From assembly GCA_034769895.1 (NCBI GenBank), contig CM068367.1:1318153046-1318217045 (forward strand): a stretch of 64,000 nt of DNA, read 5' to 3'. Both the position numbers and the translations under genes were made by a program. The DNA is from Magicicada septendecula (Eukaryota > Arthropoda > Insecta > Hemiptera > Cicadidae). Below, one piece after another: positions 11,228-23,204 of the stretch. The notes below the pieces were generated by a model. The model ran no database searches. It saw only the letters and a program-made list of their open reading frames with translations, and was not told where the DNA came from. Every line of letters starts with the position of its first letter. The first letter of the stretch is position 1.

Positions 11228-11715
11228 CTTCTAGGTTAGCAGCCCATAGGCTGGTTGGCAGCAGCTCGCCATTCTTCACGGTTCTCTGCTGTTCTTTTCA
11301 ACTCACATTATGATGTGCAGTTCATATCGATCATAAGCTGTTTCATGTAGTCTAAACGGGGTCGTCCTCTGTGATTCTTCCTTTCAATTGTTCCTTCTAT
11401 TATTCTCTTAACCAACTCATTGTGTCGTAGTATATGCCCTATAAACGTAGCTCTTCTGCCTTTTAAATTTCGTAGAAAGCTCTTCTCCTCCTGAGCTCTT
11501 CTTAAGACTTCCTCATTTGTTATCTTCTCCCTCCAGCTTATCTTGAATATTCTTCTGTAGCACCAGGTCTCAAATGTTTGGAGTCTCCAATTGTCACTTT
11601 CTCCAATTGTCTAAGATTTATTTACTCCCGTACAGGGCAACATCCCACATGTATGTCTTTACTAGATTCTTCCTTATTTTTAGGCTGATAGCTTTTGAAG
11701 TGAGGAGGTTTTCCT
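11228..11715 (-). mobile_element. LINE C-terminal relic
   Basis: The minus-strand translation reads in order MWDVALYGS, CYRRIFKISWREKITNEEVL, RRAQEEKSFLRNLKGR, GHILRHNELVKRIIEGTIE, then RGRPRLDYMKQL and finally EEWRAAANQP. This is the usual C-terminal block of a widespread insect non-LTR retrotransposon (YGSE.W, CYRR, GHI.RH, RGRPR and WR...ANQP motifs). Several frame changes and stops interrupt it. The catalytic reverse-transcriptase core is absent. The DNA runs 5'-truncated at about 11,715 and ends just after the last motif. Confidence 0.75.
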
Positions 11716-11809
11716 GTTATATTACAAGCATGTTTAAAATATAAAAGTATACTGTCTGTGTACTATGTAGTGTGTATTGTGTAGCTATGTATGTACTTAT
11801 GTATTATCT

Positions 11810-12135
11810 ATCATCATCATTTTCACGGATTAAACCAAAAATGGTTTGTTCTGGTGTCAAGTAGGAAAAGATTAGAGCTGGTCACTCCAGCGCTTCCTCA
11901 AATGTCCCACACCTCTCCGTCCCCTCGGCTTATAGTTCCATAGTTGTTTGGGGATGCGGCAGTCACCCATTCGGCAAAGACGTTCCCAGCCGATAATGGG
12001 CGATCCTGTCGAGTATACTCATAATATTCAATTCCTGCCGTATATCTGTGTTTCTTCTATGATCATGGAGAGTATACCCTACCACGTGCCTGAGAAATCT
12101 TATTTCAGTCGCTTGAATGCGACTGGCATGGCCTT
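11810..12135 (-). mobile_element. LINE 3' end relic, copy 1 of a shared family
   Basis: On the minus strand, fragments such as CRIPKQLWNYKPRGRRGVG, KRWSDQL and RPEQTIFGLI, followed by a GATGATGAT tail at about 11,812-11,820, identify a LINE 3' end. The last 150 bases match 53,590-53,747 closely, sharing GAGCTGGTCACTCCAGCGCT on the plus strand, so these are two copies of one family inserted in the same orientation. Frames are broken and the element is 5'-truncated. Confidence 0.75.
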
Positions 12136-12986
12136 ATGTATTATCAGTGTAATATTAATTATCTACCTATGTTTTTATGGTAATAAGCAAAGTAAATAAA
12201 CAAATTTTATGATATTACATAACGTTATTCTAACATGATGTTAAGAAGTAATCGTTTTAATGACATAATGCCACTCTCAAATGTTTTGCAATAGCATTTG
12301 AATATAAATTAAAAGCTTTTATTATCTGTTCAAGTTATTTATTAACATCTTTTAAACGCGATTTCTGTTGTTTCAGGTTTTCTTGTCATCTTCTGATCCG
12401 GGTTTGTTTCCTTCGTCCTGCGTTTCCAGACCTCCTGGCACTAAGGTATTCCAAATTATTCATAATGCATTATACATGATATTTCTACTGTTTGTTAGTT
12501 TTTCTGGTTTGCGTACATTGGTATCTACTGCTTTATATCACACTACCTTGGTTTACAGATGTAACGACAATGTCAACGGGAAACTTTTGTATTCCTTAGT
12601 GTATATGTTCCATATGCTTAAATGTTTCCATATAGCGAGGATAGAACATAAAAAAAGTAAGTTAAGGAAAGTTATGCCATACTTTCATCAAGATTTTAAT
12701 GAAGTAGAGTAACTTGCTGGACGATGTGTCTAAATATTTTATCATTTTTTTTTTAGATTTACATCTGATTTCTTTGTTTCAAGGTCAAAGCTGTCTTATG
12801 TACTCCTAGTAGATAGTTGAGTAGTTTACACTGTATTTGTCTCTTGTGTATATAGTTATTAAGCTTCTACTGACTCAGATGTTCATACATTACTTTGACA
12901 TGGATAATACAACCCATGAAATAAAATTACTGAGTCGATTCATTATATTATAGTCTCCAACTCACGTGTATAATTATTTAATTATA
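12136..12986. other. Unassigned AT-rich stretch
   Basis: A 114-residue open frame at 12,368-12,712 has no recognisable domain and begins without a convincing start. I treat it as chance. Nothing else was seen. Confidence 0.4.
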
Positions 12987-13396
12987 ATATTTGTAAACAC
13001 TTGTTTACTCACCGTCTTATGACTTCTTTAAAACTTTCAATAACGACGCGTTTCAAGGATAAATCCTCATCATCAGGTTGTATAAGAACAGCAATCCTTT
13101 TGGAGAAGTCGTCAAAAAATAAATTTTTTTTTACCAAACATCACAAAGCACTTCACGCTAGGTCGTGACCTGGTGTGCAACAGTACACGCGATCGATTAT
13201 CAGGCGCGCACCAGGTCGCTACGTGGCGTGAAGTGCTTTGTGATGTTTGGTAAAAATTTTTGATTTTAGACGACTTCTCCAAAAGGATTGCCGTTTTTAT
13301 ACAACCTGATGATGAGAATTTATCCTTGAAACGCGTTGTTATTGACAGTTTTAAAGAAGTCACAAGACGGTGACGGTATTAATGTTTACAAATATT
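12987..13396. repeat. Fold-back element, head-to-head Penelope-type termini
   Basis: The two halves (12,987-13,185 and about 13,200-13,396) are reverse complements with few mismatches: outer ATATTTGTAAACA, then CACCGTCTTATGACTTC, then the motif, then GACGACTTCTCC on the minus side, and CATCACAAAGCACTTCACG close to the centre. Each arm carries CTGATGA, T, a hairpin built on AGGATTTATCCT, then GAAAC and GCG (plus strand 13,306-13,332; minus strand 13,050-13,076). The middle is a short unpaired segment around 13,185-13,200. There is no coding capacity. The DNA could form a very long cruciform, and a transcript would be a near-perfect hairpin of about 200 pairs. Confidence 0.8.
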
Positions 13397-14623
13397 GCCA
13401 TTAAATACTTACTGAGTCGTCCCAGAAACTTAGCATAGAAGTGTGTGTAGCTCCAAGTGTCTTAGCACTTAGGAATGAACAAATAATGTAAAGGCCATGT
13501 TAACATAAAATCTATGTTATGCCACGATAGAAAAATGGTATTAGTCAACGAATTTATGGAAAGTCGTATACAAAGTTAAACAGCCGTTGTAATGTAGTGA
13601 GTGTATTGTGGTTCTAATTCCTGTTTACGCAGACTCAATTTTACATTCTATTTTTTCATATCTCAGTCTTATTATTGTAGCTTATTCTTAATCTATGCAC
13701 CAAAAAGTCATCCGCAAAAAACTGAGGAAAGCGAATTAATTATATCATACATAAATAGTTTTAATATTAGGAAAGTTTCTGAATGCGATGAGTATTTACT
13801 TGGAAACGTCACTGTATTCCACACCACGATTTTTTTTCTACACGGTTTGTAGTTAAGGTAAGCTCTCACTTTGTAAACCGTGCTGAGAAACAGTAATAGA
13901 ATGCTTCTGAGAATGGCGACGACGACGTCTGTGGCTATGATAATGATGATGATGATACTATGTGATACGAGTAGTACATGTTCTTTAAAAACTAAACTTG
14001 TGAGGTTAATGGGAGAACAAAGAGTATAAGCAAGCATGAATTGATCGTTACTGTGTTAGGCCAACATACCTGAATGCCTCTTATTTACGCAAGATTGGAT
14101 ATGATAGGTGCCAAAGAACCTTTTTTGGAGTCTAAAGTCATGGCTAAAATGTCAATCTAGAAAAGGCGATAATGAAAACCAGTTTAGTGGCAGGATCTGT
14201 CAAGAGTAATTTAATTTAACCACATTGTATCCAAAATTGAATTCCTTAATTATTAGTTACACTTTTATCATTTTCGATTTGCAAAGATTTATAGAAATGA
14301 ATCATGTAGAATCATATAGAATCATATATAGAATCATATAGAAAGATCATGAAAATAATCGTAACGTTGATAATGGTAACATTGCTCTTTTATTTATTTT
14401 TTTCTGTGGATATACGTTCAGACGTCTCAAGATTTCATGGAGCTGATTAACGTTTCAGTATCATCTCGTTGAATAATATATCTCATAAAGATTAACAATT
14501 TATTTATTTGATGTAGGATTTTCTTAATTTCAAGAAGTGTATGCCCTGAAGGTATTTTGAGTCCATCTCATCTGTCAAAGCAAGTTATTCAAAAATCTTT
14601 TACAGCAGGTTGAATGTCAATCT
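13397..14623. other. Unassigned stretch
   Basis: The stretch holds short ATGATG and GACGAC runs near 13,910-13,960 and a small ATCATATAGA repeat near 14,305-14,345. No gene is supportable. Confidence 0.4.
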
Positions 14624-14663
14624 AACCTAATATAACCTAACCTAACCTAATCTAACCTAATCT
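14624..14663 (-). repeat. Short interstitial TTAGG-type (CCTAA) tract
   Basis: The plus strand reads CTAACCTAAT, then CCTAACCTAACCTAA, then degenerate units. Three perfect CCTAA units correspond to the canonical insect telomere repeat TTAGG on the minus strand. The tract is only about 40 bases and partly TCTAA, so it may be a chance simple repeat. Confidence 0.4.
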
Positions 14664-16021
14664 AGCCAAAGTATAACTCTTTGGATATTGTGATTAGAAA
14701 GATTAATGGACTCTATAAATAATTATTTTACGTGCTTAATTATCAGGAAGTTTTTGATTTTGCTATTCTTGTTGAAAATGTAAATCTAGTCTTAATCCTT
14801 TCTTGTTTTTTTTCTTTTACAATGCTCATTGTCTGATAAGTGAACCCTGATGTAGGGATCAAGGATAAATTCTACGCGTATTATTAATTTCCCGTGTGGT
14901 GGGAAATCTTGCTTTGTCGACAACCATCAGGCAGCATTTAGGACGGTTGAGTTTTAAACCGGTCTTGACGTTAGTTCCGCAATACTAAGACTGTAATATT
15001 GTTTCCTAAAGTGAGAAAATGATGGTAATAATATTAATAAGATAATAATAATCTTAAGGAAAAATAATGATCGGTAAATAATCGGTAAGGAAAAATAATC
15101 GGTAAGGAAAAATAATGACAATAATAGTAAGAGGAACAATGACCACAATTATACGTGTATATTATTAATAAAGTTGCTTATACCTTTAATGTTTAATTTA
15201 ATGTTCAGTAATTGCACTATAAGTCTGATAATTTATATACAAATATTTCTATGTAAATATTCATATTTCATATTTCTCTACATATTCCCCTGAAAAACAC
15301 ATTTTCGAAAGAGGAAAATTAATAAGATTCTTATGCATTGTTTCCCTAAGAACTGAGTGATTTCCTAATAACTAAATTAATAAATCAGATATATGAAAGT
15401 ATAAATAAAGAAAACGAGATCCATGTAGAGAGCCCTGATTAAACGTAATTAACACTTCAACATTTACTTAAGTTTCACACAAGTTAAAAACAACAACAGA
15501 AACAACTCAATATTGTTGAATACACTCAACATTATCCTGATATTTTTGGACGTCAGGATAATTGGTTATTCCGCAGTAGAATTGTTGAGGAAATTCATGC
15601 AGCTATCCTGTAAACAACGTTACAGGTCAGCCAAGTTTGAAGGACGCACTTTAATTGTTTGTCTTCTAGCGTCTTCAGTAACATTATTTGCTAGGTACTT
15701 TACAGTAATTTACGTACACATAAACCCACATATAGAAACAAACTGCCGTTATCCCTTTAAAAATAGTGTTTTATTAGAGGCGAAAGAAAACAGTTCCTGA
15801 TGGACACGATAGTATTTTGGACGGGTGGGAAAATTTTGCAATTTTTGTTGGTCTTATGGTACATGTCTGACATTGAAAACACGTACAAATATAAGTATAT
15901 TGCTACGCCATTATATAGAACATTCTACGTGTTTGTCGGCTATTCCAGTGGAAGCCGGCTATAATGTGTGTGTGCGTACATATTGCTGCTACTTTAAGAT
16001 GAAGGACAATTACGTGACATT
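14664..16021. other. Unassigned AT-rich stretch
   Basis: Contains a few GGTAAGGAAAAATAAT-like short repeats near 15,055-15,120. An open frame at 15,513-15,800 lacks any recognisable domain and is treated as chance. Confidence 0.4.
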
Positions 16022-16452
16022 TGTCACGCTTCCGTAGCCGAGACTGATCCAGATTTCATCAATCCGCGCACACTGTGTTCAAGCCGGCAATGAATTACGC
16101 TCTATTGTTTTCTAGTAGCCTTCTTGACGTGCAGTATGCATTGTTCTGGAATATCAGCGGGTATAAATACAAGCTTTCAGCGACGGTCAAGTCAGTTTTA
16201 GTGGCGATTTATTCCAGTGCGGTTCGAAGTACTGTGGCAAAATGTTATGCGTTTTATAAATGTGCGAGACTCTATTCGTTGACATTTTTATTGCGTGTGA
16301 ACAATTTTTATTTCATCTGTTGTAAGAGACTATCTTCTTGATTACAAACTTTTTAATTGTTATAATTAAAGCTGTTTATTAGCGATTTCATTGGTGTGTC
16401 TTGTATTTTGTTTTTCCACTTCCACTCTACTGATCAGTAGACCATCGTAACA
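16022..16452 (+). mobile_element. Solo LTR fossil, Ty3/gypsy-like family
   Basis: A TATA box (GTATAAATAC at about 16,160), a transcribed-region block shared with the LTR fossils at 10.4 kb and 31.3 kb (GCGAGACT, TTGCGTGTGAACAATTTTTA, TGTAAGAGACT), a polyadenylation-like AATTAAAG near 16,365, and the terminal ATCGTAACA at 16,452 support an LTR in plus orientation. The start is uncertain, with TGTCACGC at 16,022 as one candidate. No internal region follows. Old and inactive. Confidence 0.6.
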
Positions 16453-16559
16453 ATACAGTACGTATATATCCTTAAAGTTATTACAGTAATAAGACACTGA
16501 TACCCTGTTTCACCAAGCTTTGTACAAGGCTTGACACATGTTACAAAACACATCTTCTC

Positions 16560-16700
16560 GCTTTGCTAATGAGATGCCAGCCACTTCGTCAGTTAATGAA
16601 TTCAGATTTGTCGTTAATTGAATTCTTTGTTAGGCCTGATGACGGCCGTTAAACGACAAAATTTTATATTAAAACTAATATTTGGGAGCGCTTTTATTGC
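16560..16700 (+). repeat. Penelope-terminus-like motif
   Basis: GGCCTGATGACGGCCGTTAA at 16,634-16,653, followed by ACGACAAAATTTTA, resembles the CTGATGA, short hairpin, AAACG arrangement at Penelope-type ends elsewhere in the window. The core differs because the G expected before AAAC is T here. It is a weak, isolated match. Confidence 0.3.
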
Positions 16701-18439
16701 GTTATTTCTTATTAAGTAGCCATTTAGTGTCGACCACGCTTTATTTGACATTGTGCATACAGACGGATTAGACTCATTTATTGACATTTATTTTTACATC
16801 ATTTGTTTAATTTAGCCTTTCGTATTTGGAAATTAATCACATAAATTTGGAAGTGCATGTGTTTCTTTAAAACCATAGACCTATCTAAAACGCGTAATCT
16901 TTAAAAGTAAAAATATCAAGAAGAAATGATGCAACATTTATTTTAATAAAGATAAACAAAAGGAAGTCACTGCTATAAACAATGAAAAAGAAATTATATT
17001 GTTTTTGAACGTGATTCACTGTGTCAAGTACAATTATATAACATTTAATAATGTAAATTTTCTACATTACAAATTAATGAGTACCTTCATCTGCATTATT
17101 GCCGGGCTATTAACTTTAAACGTGTTTCAGGAATTCTCGTAATGTTTCTGCCTCCCTTTGTCTGTTTACCACACTCCTAAATAAGCTCATACCGCCAAGT
17201 GACCAACAGACCGCATCTGTTTCCGGCCGTAATTACGTTAAGTAAAGTTTAACCTAATAAATAGGTTATAATACCCCAAATACCAGAAGCTATTTTCCAT
17301 CTTTTTTACTTTCTTGTTTACACATATGAAATAACTGTAATAATTTTGGAAATGTTTAATGAATCATTAAAATTACTTACACTCATTCAACATAATGCGT
17401 ATTTGAGTGTTCAGAGGACGTTGCAACGGAGAATTTTTTCGTGCTAATTGAGACTTGTCCCGAAGGATAAGTCTCGGGCTGATCTGAGCCAAACCCCTTT
17501 CAGCCGAATGGAAGGATGTGAGGAGACGCACGCCAGTGCAGGCCGGAAGAGAAGAAGATGGAGGCACGGCACAGTAGTGCGTGTGTGTGTGTATTTGTGT
17601 GTGAATATAGTGTGTGTGGCCATGTAGGTAATGGAAGTGTCTGATGGAAGTGCCATAAAGTTTATACAAGAGGACGGTCAAGACAGGGACAAGTGATACA
17701 GGTCGCAAAAGCTGGAGGGAGGCGACAGAGAGGTGTCAAGGTAGATGGGTGACACAAACAAGAGGGCTAAAGACTAGGTAAGTAATTAGGGAAAATTTTA
17801 AATGTTATGTGATCAGGAAGGATGGCATGTGGAGTATGTTTGAAGATGAGAATTAAGTGTTTCTGTTTTTTTGACGCTGGCGGCGAGGAAGTCCATCGGC
17901 TATCGTAAGGAGACGGTTTATGAGGAAGGAAGGTGTGTGGGTGTGACGGTCAGTTCTGTTGATGGAGGTGGCTATGGATTGTAGTAAAGTGCGTTGTTTT
18001 GCAGTTTGTGAGTATTGTCAGTTGATCTTGTACTATTGATTAAAATAGTAGTAATAATAGACAAAAAATAATAAATCGTTTACAAGCATGTTTACATCGT
18101 ACAATGACAATTTTTTAAACAGAATTACGGAAAGCTATGACTGTGCTCTTTTTCTTGCCATTTCCTCTCCTTTCTCTTCTTCATCTGCCTGCAATGTTTC
18201 TATTTGTCTCTATCTCTTACTCTGTTTGACTCTCTATCTCTTTCTTATTATATCGTTGTTTTTCACTGTGTCTTACATTCTACGTAAAAGTTTTCAGTCA
18301 CGACGTTTGCTCACAACTCTCGTCCAATCAGTTATTCAACCAATTGCACTGTCATCCAAAATGTGTTGTCATCCATTGTGCGTAATAAACTATTTTAAGT
18401 ATGTTAATCGTATACGACTTTTATATCTCATACACCAGT
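16701..18439. other. Unassigned stretch with a GC-richer island
   Basis: Mostly AT-rich. Between about 17,400 and 17,720 the sequence is GC-richer and purine-rich, with a GT run near 17,579-17,590 and GGAGG/GAAGAAG clusters. Overlapping minus-strand frames there (17,373-17,708) show no known domain and are rich in TH repeats from the GT run. No gene is supportable. Confidence 0.4.
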
Positions 18440-18545
18440 AGTTCTTCCTTTAGCAATATTAAGGATGGTTCCATTGATGTCCAGTGTATTTTTAGTAGGC
18501 CGAAACATGTATAAATACGTTTTCTTAAACACGTGTTTTATTCAA
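18440..18545 (+). repeat. Possible Penelope-type terminal fragment
   Basis: The segment has GATGGTTCCATTGATGTCC, then TTTTTAGTAGGCCGAAACAT and a GTATAAATACG end. The TTGATG, spacer, GCCGAAACATGT layout resembles Penelope-type 3' ends, but the hairpin is poor and no second copy was found here. Confidence 0.25.
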
Positions 18546-19541
18546 CTCTTAAAACAGCGTATCTTGTCAGCAGTTGTATAAACTTCTCAGTACTTCCTGA
18601 AATATTTGCGACCCTAATTGATGAAGGTCGATAACATTGTCTCAAATGTAAATGGAAGTTAATATGTTCATTTAGTATTAGCAATCACAAGACATCAGAA
18701 CCAACAGATACAGGGATGTTGCCCGTTACACAGTTTCGGATCTCTGTCAAACCCTTTTCACTGACAAATTACAGGAAGTATCTAGCGAGATTCTGTGTCA
18801 GACATAACTACCACACGGAGCAGAATGTTTATACGATTCCTTGTGAATAACACTTAATGTGAAGTAATTCGTAAACACCGATCCTTGGTCACACTATATT
18901 ATAAAATATCTTTCTTTGTGCATTGACAAAATTTATGTGATTTTTAATGTGATACCTTAAGTACTTAAATTAAGCATACGTTAAATTTATATAGTTTTAT
19001 CTGTAATTTTCTTTTCCCTTCTTTATACATAGGTGCTGAAATACTGATTCCAGTATGAACATTTGTATATTAAGATGTACACTATTAGACTCTTCTTCTA
19101 CTATAAATTTATTAAAATTTAAAATAACAATAAGATGTTCGTTGTCTGTGTTTTTAAAATTTATTGATAGTTGAAAACAATGGGTTTAAATGATGATTGC
19201 CTAAATGCAACTTGGCATGGCTGAGTTTACTTTCGTATTATGACTGATATTAGTGACCATAATTTAATATAACTGTGTCATGTTTTGTACTGATCAGAAT
19301 TAGTTCGTTGATTGGTTTTGTATTTTATGTTTGTAGATACAAAGGTTTTCCCATATGCTTACATGCCTTAGTGTGGAACAAATTTTATTACAGTTGTCAT
19401 TTTTAAATGAATGGGATTTTACACTACAAAATCCGTTCTAAATAGATATTACCTGTAGATATTAATGATATTTAACGTTTCCGTCTATTATAAGCAAACA
19501 GGCATAAAGGGTCCTACTGACCTCTGAATCTTCTGCTGATT
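18546..19541. other. Unassigned AT-rich stretch
   Basis: No motif, repeat or open frame of note. Confidence 0.45.
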
Positions 19542-19910
19542 CCACCCACTGAGAGACAGAACAGACAAGAGGCAACTGGAGGACCCGGTAGAGGAACAAA
19601 AGACACGTGTGATAGAACGATTTGCCTCCAACTCTGATAATTCACGTGGTTAGAATTAGTGCAAATAATGACTGGAGATATTTGGAGTAAATTAGTTAAG
19701 AGACGTGACAAGAAAATTTGGGGCATGAAGTCCAATTTACATAATTAATTAACTCCGAGGAATGAATGAGGCAGGAATAGTGATTATAATGTCGCAATCA
19801 TTTTTTTATATTAATGCCCCCATACACTCCTACACCATGTCGATCCGCCCACTGAGACTCAAGGACACCCAGTGGAAGAACAGGAGACAAGGATGATAGG
19901 AAGGTTTATT
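19542..19910 (+). repeat. Two diverged direct repeats of about 60-80 bp
   Basis: CCCACTGAGAGACAGAACAG (from 19,545) and CCCACTGAGACTCAAGGACA (from 19,848) begin two segments. They continue in parallel with GAGGAACAAAAGACA...TGATAGAACGATTT and GAAGAACAGGAGACA...TGATAGGAAGGTTT. Two diverged copies of one sequence lie about 300 bp apart. The family is not recognised. Confidence 0.4.
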
Positions 19911-20169
19911 AGAACCTTAGATATTGCACTTGAAGAAGACATGAGAATAATTATACATTTTTATGACGGTAGGTGGAAAATTTTTCCTAAACAAATGTTC
20001 TGAAGGGTGCACGCTTACGGGCCTTTGGGTTTGGGTATTATGCCCTACCCACTAAAAACCACCTCCCTTTCTTCTCCTAGGACACTAACCTGGAATTCTT
20101 TGATACATTACTTCGGGCTAGCACTATCGTTCTGCAGCCCTAGGGTTCACTTGTGTTTTATTATGTTTC

Positions 20170-20745
20170 TTATATATTATGTTGTCTAAGTCTATCTTTT
20201 TTACCCGAAGAATCTCTTCTGCGAAGCGTGCCATACAGTTGCAGATGTCCTCCCCCCCCCCCGAAGCATCTCTTCAAAGATGTTATCCGGGAATATCTGG
20301 TGTCTAATATCCTCTTATCCTCTTTCAGCGATCTTCTGTGTTGGTCTGTCGTTGAAGAAGAAAAAAGTGGCTGATATCGTCCGTCACTCCCGGGCAGTAT
20401 AGGTACTCTTATAACTCGGTCTTTCCAATATTCTTCAGATGAGATCGAAATACACGTGTCCAGTTAGAAACTGGGTAAGATAATAATCTGTCTGCCCATG
20501 CTTCCTCTCCGCCCACGGTATCACCTGCTTGTGAGCCTTCTTGTCCAGCAACCTTTTTTTCATGCTCCCAAGCTGTACATCATCTGGCTATGTGTCTCTC
20601 GTCGTGCAGTTTTACCACCTACCTCTTCCTTCCTCTGGAAGAGGATCTTATGTTTTTTGGCGAGAAGGTCGATCGGCATTATTTCGGTAAGGGGTGTAAA
20701 GTTAGCAGGCCTCCTCGTGGTGCACCCTGGGTAATGCTAAATCTG
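20170..20745 (-). mobile_element. R1-like LINE, C-terminal fragment
   Basis: Minus-strand translation gives IMPIDLLAKKHKILFQRK, then ADRLLSYPVSNWTRVFRSHL, KNIGKTEL, EYLYCPGVTDDISHFFF, and further on PDNIFEEMLR. This is the post-RT region and C-terminal zinc-knuckle area (C..C...H) of R1-clade LINEs, where the order IPIDLL, YYLTQ.L.GHG.F..YL, CP.C...DD..H and PEN....ML is usual. At least one in-frame stop and a C-run (20,249-20,258) break it. The upstream part of the element is missing beyond about 20,745, exactly where the plus-strand LINE starts. The neighbouring element may have landed in it, or both may have landed side by side. Confidence 0.7.
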
Positions 20746-20815
20746 CTAAAAGCGATCGCCAAACCGGCCTCCAAGCGTATACTACAAAAGACCGATCTTC
20801 ACAGGACAAAAGATA

Positions 20816-21575
20816 ATGTACAGAGCGATCGACACGAGAATTAGACGAAGACGCTGTTTAAATCGCCCTTCTCAGGGCGTTGACAATCAATTCCGCATCA
20901 CCTTCTGGAATGCTGGCGGATTGAGCTCTTCAAAGTTTACCGAGTTCAAGACACTTGTTTTTAAAAATGACGCAGACATTTTTATTATTGTCGAAGCTGG
21001 GGCTTCTACGGAAGCAATGCGTTTTTATGAAGTGACAAACTATACGAATTTTATCCTAAAAAGATCTCGACAAATTGCCTCCGGTATCATTGTGGGAATC
21101 AACAACAAGGTGGCAGGCAAATACACTATCTTACATGAAATGGACGAGCTTGACAAACTTGAAGCTACCTGCATTGAAGCGTGGTCCAAGGAAACACATT
21201 TCAGGATAATTGGCCTATACAATTCACCCAATAATGTTCCAAACTTAGACCGTATAAGTGATCTCAGCAGACACCGCAACTGCATCATCATCGGTGATTT
21301 CAATGCTCACTCAACACGCTGGGGTTATAACACATCTAATCCAACCGGCAAAGCTATTGAAGACCTTCTAGACTCTACCAATCTCATACATGTGCCTTCT
21401 GAGCCCACATTCTTGTCGTAAGCGGGATATTTAAGCACGCCAGACCTCGCTCTAGTCAATGCTAACCTAATTTCGAGGACGAAGCTTACTCTCGCCGATG
21501 CTATGGAAGGATGTGGACACCGAGTTCTGTGCCTAGATGTCTTTAGGAAAAAAAACCTCAAAATACCCCTAAACT
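20816..21575 (+). pseudogene. LINE endonuclease domain (EEP family)
   Basis: Translation begins FRITFWNAGGLSSSKFTEFK (residues about 22-41), the N-rich first motif of exonuclease-endonuclease-phosphatase domains. IIVEAG follows, then IIGDFNAHSTRWG (about residue 158), the DFNAH metal-binding motif. After a stop at 21,419 the frame continues with STPDLALVNANL and GCGHRVLCLD. In active enzymes this last motif is SDH or CDH, so the usual Asp before the catalytic His is Gly here. The domain would nick target DNA for priming. It is broken by the stop and by a frame change near 21,575. Confidence 0.8.
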
Positions 21576-21582
21576 TTCACGC

Positions 21583-22139
21583 TTGAACTTCAAGAAGACT
21601 TCTTGGGACAAGTTTACTGCGCTAACCGACGAGTTCACCGACGAATTATTGGTTGATGGTAGCCTTGAAAGATCGGCCGCTCGATTCTCTGAGAGCATAA
21701 TACGTACGGCACGAGAAAGCATACCAAGAGGTCAGGTAAAAAAATACAAGCCCTTCTGGAACTAAAATCTTGACTCACTCAAACGTGAAAGAAACTGGTG
21801 TAGACGCAAAGCAGAAGCAACAAAGTGCATAGAGGACTGCATAAAACTAAGAAAAGCCCAAGCTGTCCTTCGTCGAGCAATTACGAATTCCAAAACAGAA
21901 ATATATAGAACATTCGTTGCCAACTTGGACTTCAGGAAAGACGGACTCAAGGCCCATAAGTTCATCTCAAGTCTCAATAAAGACAAAAGCAACCTTTATT
22001 GGGAGCCAATCTCTGTGAACAATAAGCTACTAACCAGTCCCAAAATGATAGCCAACGCCCTCTGTACACACTACGCTGCTGTGAGCAGATTAACAGTCAC
22101 CTCAAACGAGAGAAAAGCACCTCAATCAAGGACAAGCAA
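21583..22139 (+). pseudogene. LINE linker between endonuclease and RT
   Basis: The translation runs NFKKTSWDKFTALTDEF, IPRGQVKKYKPFWN, then after a stop at 21,763 continues as RERNWCRRKAEATK and KFISSLNKDKSNLYWEPI. The order matches the region before the RT fingers in insect LINEs (a KPFW-type motif, then a basic helical stretch). It is in a different frame from the reverse transcriptase that follows. Confidence 0.7.
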
Positions 22140-23204
22140 ATGTGCCCAACGGCTGATGAATGGACGGTATTCTACGAAAGTTTCTCATCGGAGGAACTAG
22201 AACTAGCACTTGCTTCTCTAAACAAAGGGAAGTCGGCAGGCCCCGACGAGATCTTCCCAGACTTTCTACGTCACCTGGGCCCATCAGCGAAAAACACGTT
22301 TCTTAAACTTATTAACCTAACATGGAGAAAAGGTTTGCCACAGCAGTGGAGAAAAGCTGAAGTGATACCACTACTAAAGAAAGGAAAGCCAGCAAATGAC
22401 CTAAACAGCTACAGGCCGATCTCCCTCACCAGCGTCTGCTGCAAAACCGCGGAAAAAATGGTTGAGCGTAGGCTCAGAGAATTCCTAGAGAAAAAGGGGG
22501 CCATTAGTGAAAACCAAGCTGGTTTCCGCAAACACCGATCGACGACTGACCAAATAATCAAATTCACTCAATCAGTGAAAGATGGTTTTCACAAAAAACA
22601 ATCAACCCTTGCTGTCCTCGTTGACTTCAAAGCTGCCTATGATAAGGTCTGGCGTCAGATGCTTATAAAGAAAGTTAAACTGTTGGGAATAAAAGGCAAC
22701 ATGCTAAAGTGGATCCAAAGTTTCCTGTCACAGCGACTCATAAGGTGTAAATTCCTTAACACGACATCTTCTTACAAACAACTGAGACAGGGTCTGCCAC
22801 AGGGCGCCGTCTTAAGCTGTCTTCTCTTCAACCTAATGATCGACGATCTAGAGGACTACATACAGAAATCGCCAGGAGTGTCATGCCTTTTTTTCGCAGA
22901 CGATGTTATTATATGGGCCACCAGCAGTAAAATCAAAGCACTCGAAGACGCCCTTAACAAGGCTATGACGCACCTAGAAGAATGGGCTACAGCGAATAAA
23001 ATGGAAGTGAACTCCGAGAAAACGGTCACCCAGCTATTTACAATGTCAACTAAATCCCACGCAGTCAATATAACCTACAAAGGCAGCACTATTCATCAAA
23101 CTGCTCTCTCGATGTACCTAGAAATTGCTCTAGATACTAAGCTTATGTGGAAAGATCACATCAAATCTACCACGAGAAAGCCCAAAAACGGAATAACTTG
23201 CTAA
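22140..23204 (+). pseudogene. LINE reverse transcriptase domain
   Basis: This is a 354-codon uninterrupted frame holding the full RT core: KGKSAGPDEIFPDFL (residue about 30), LNSYRPISLTSVCCKTAEK (about 83), ISENQAGFRKHRSTTDQI (about 122), LVDFKAAYDKVW with the first catalytic Asp (about 160), LRQGLPQGAVLSCLLFNL (about 218) and FFADDVIIWA with the paired catalytic Asp residues (about 252). The catalytic residues are intact. The frame then runs into a shift near 23,175, where the LMWKDHIK motif splits. The enzyme would copy element RNA onto nicked chromosomal DNA. Confidence 0.9.

Noticed and set aside
17373-17708. GC-richer island as a promoter or first exon
   Set aside because: It has purine-rich clusters and a GT run but no clear TATA, splice donor or domain. 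The evidence is too weak to call.
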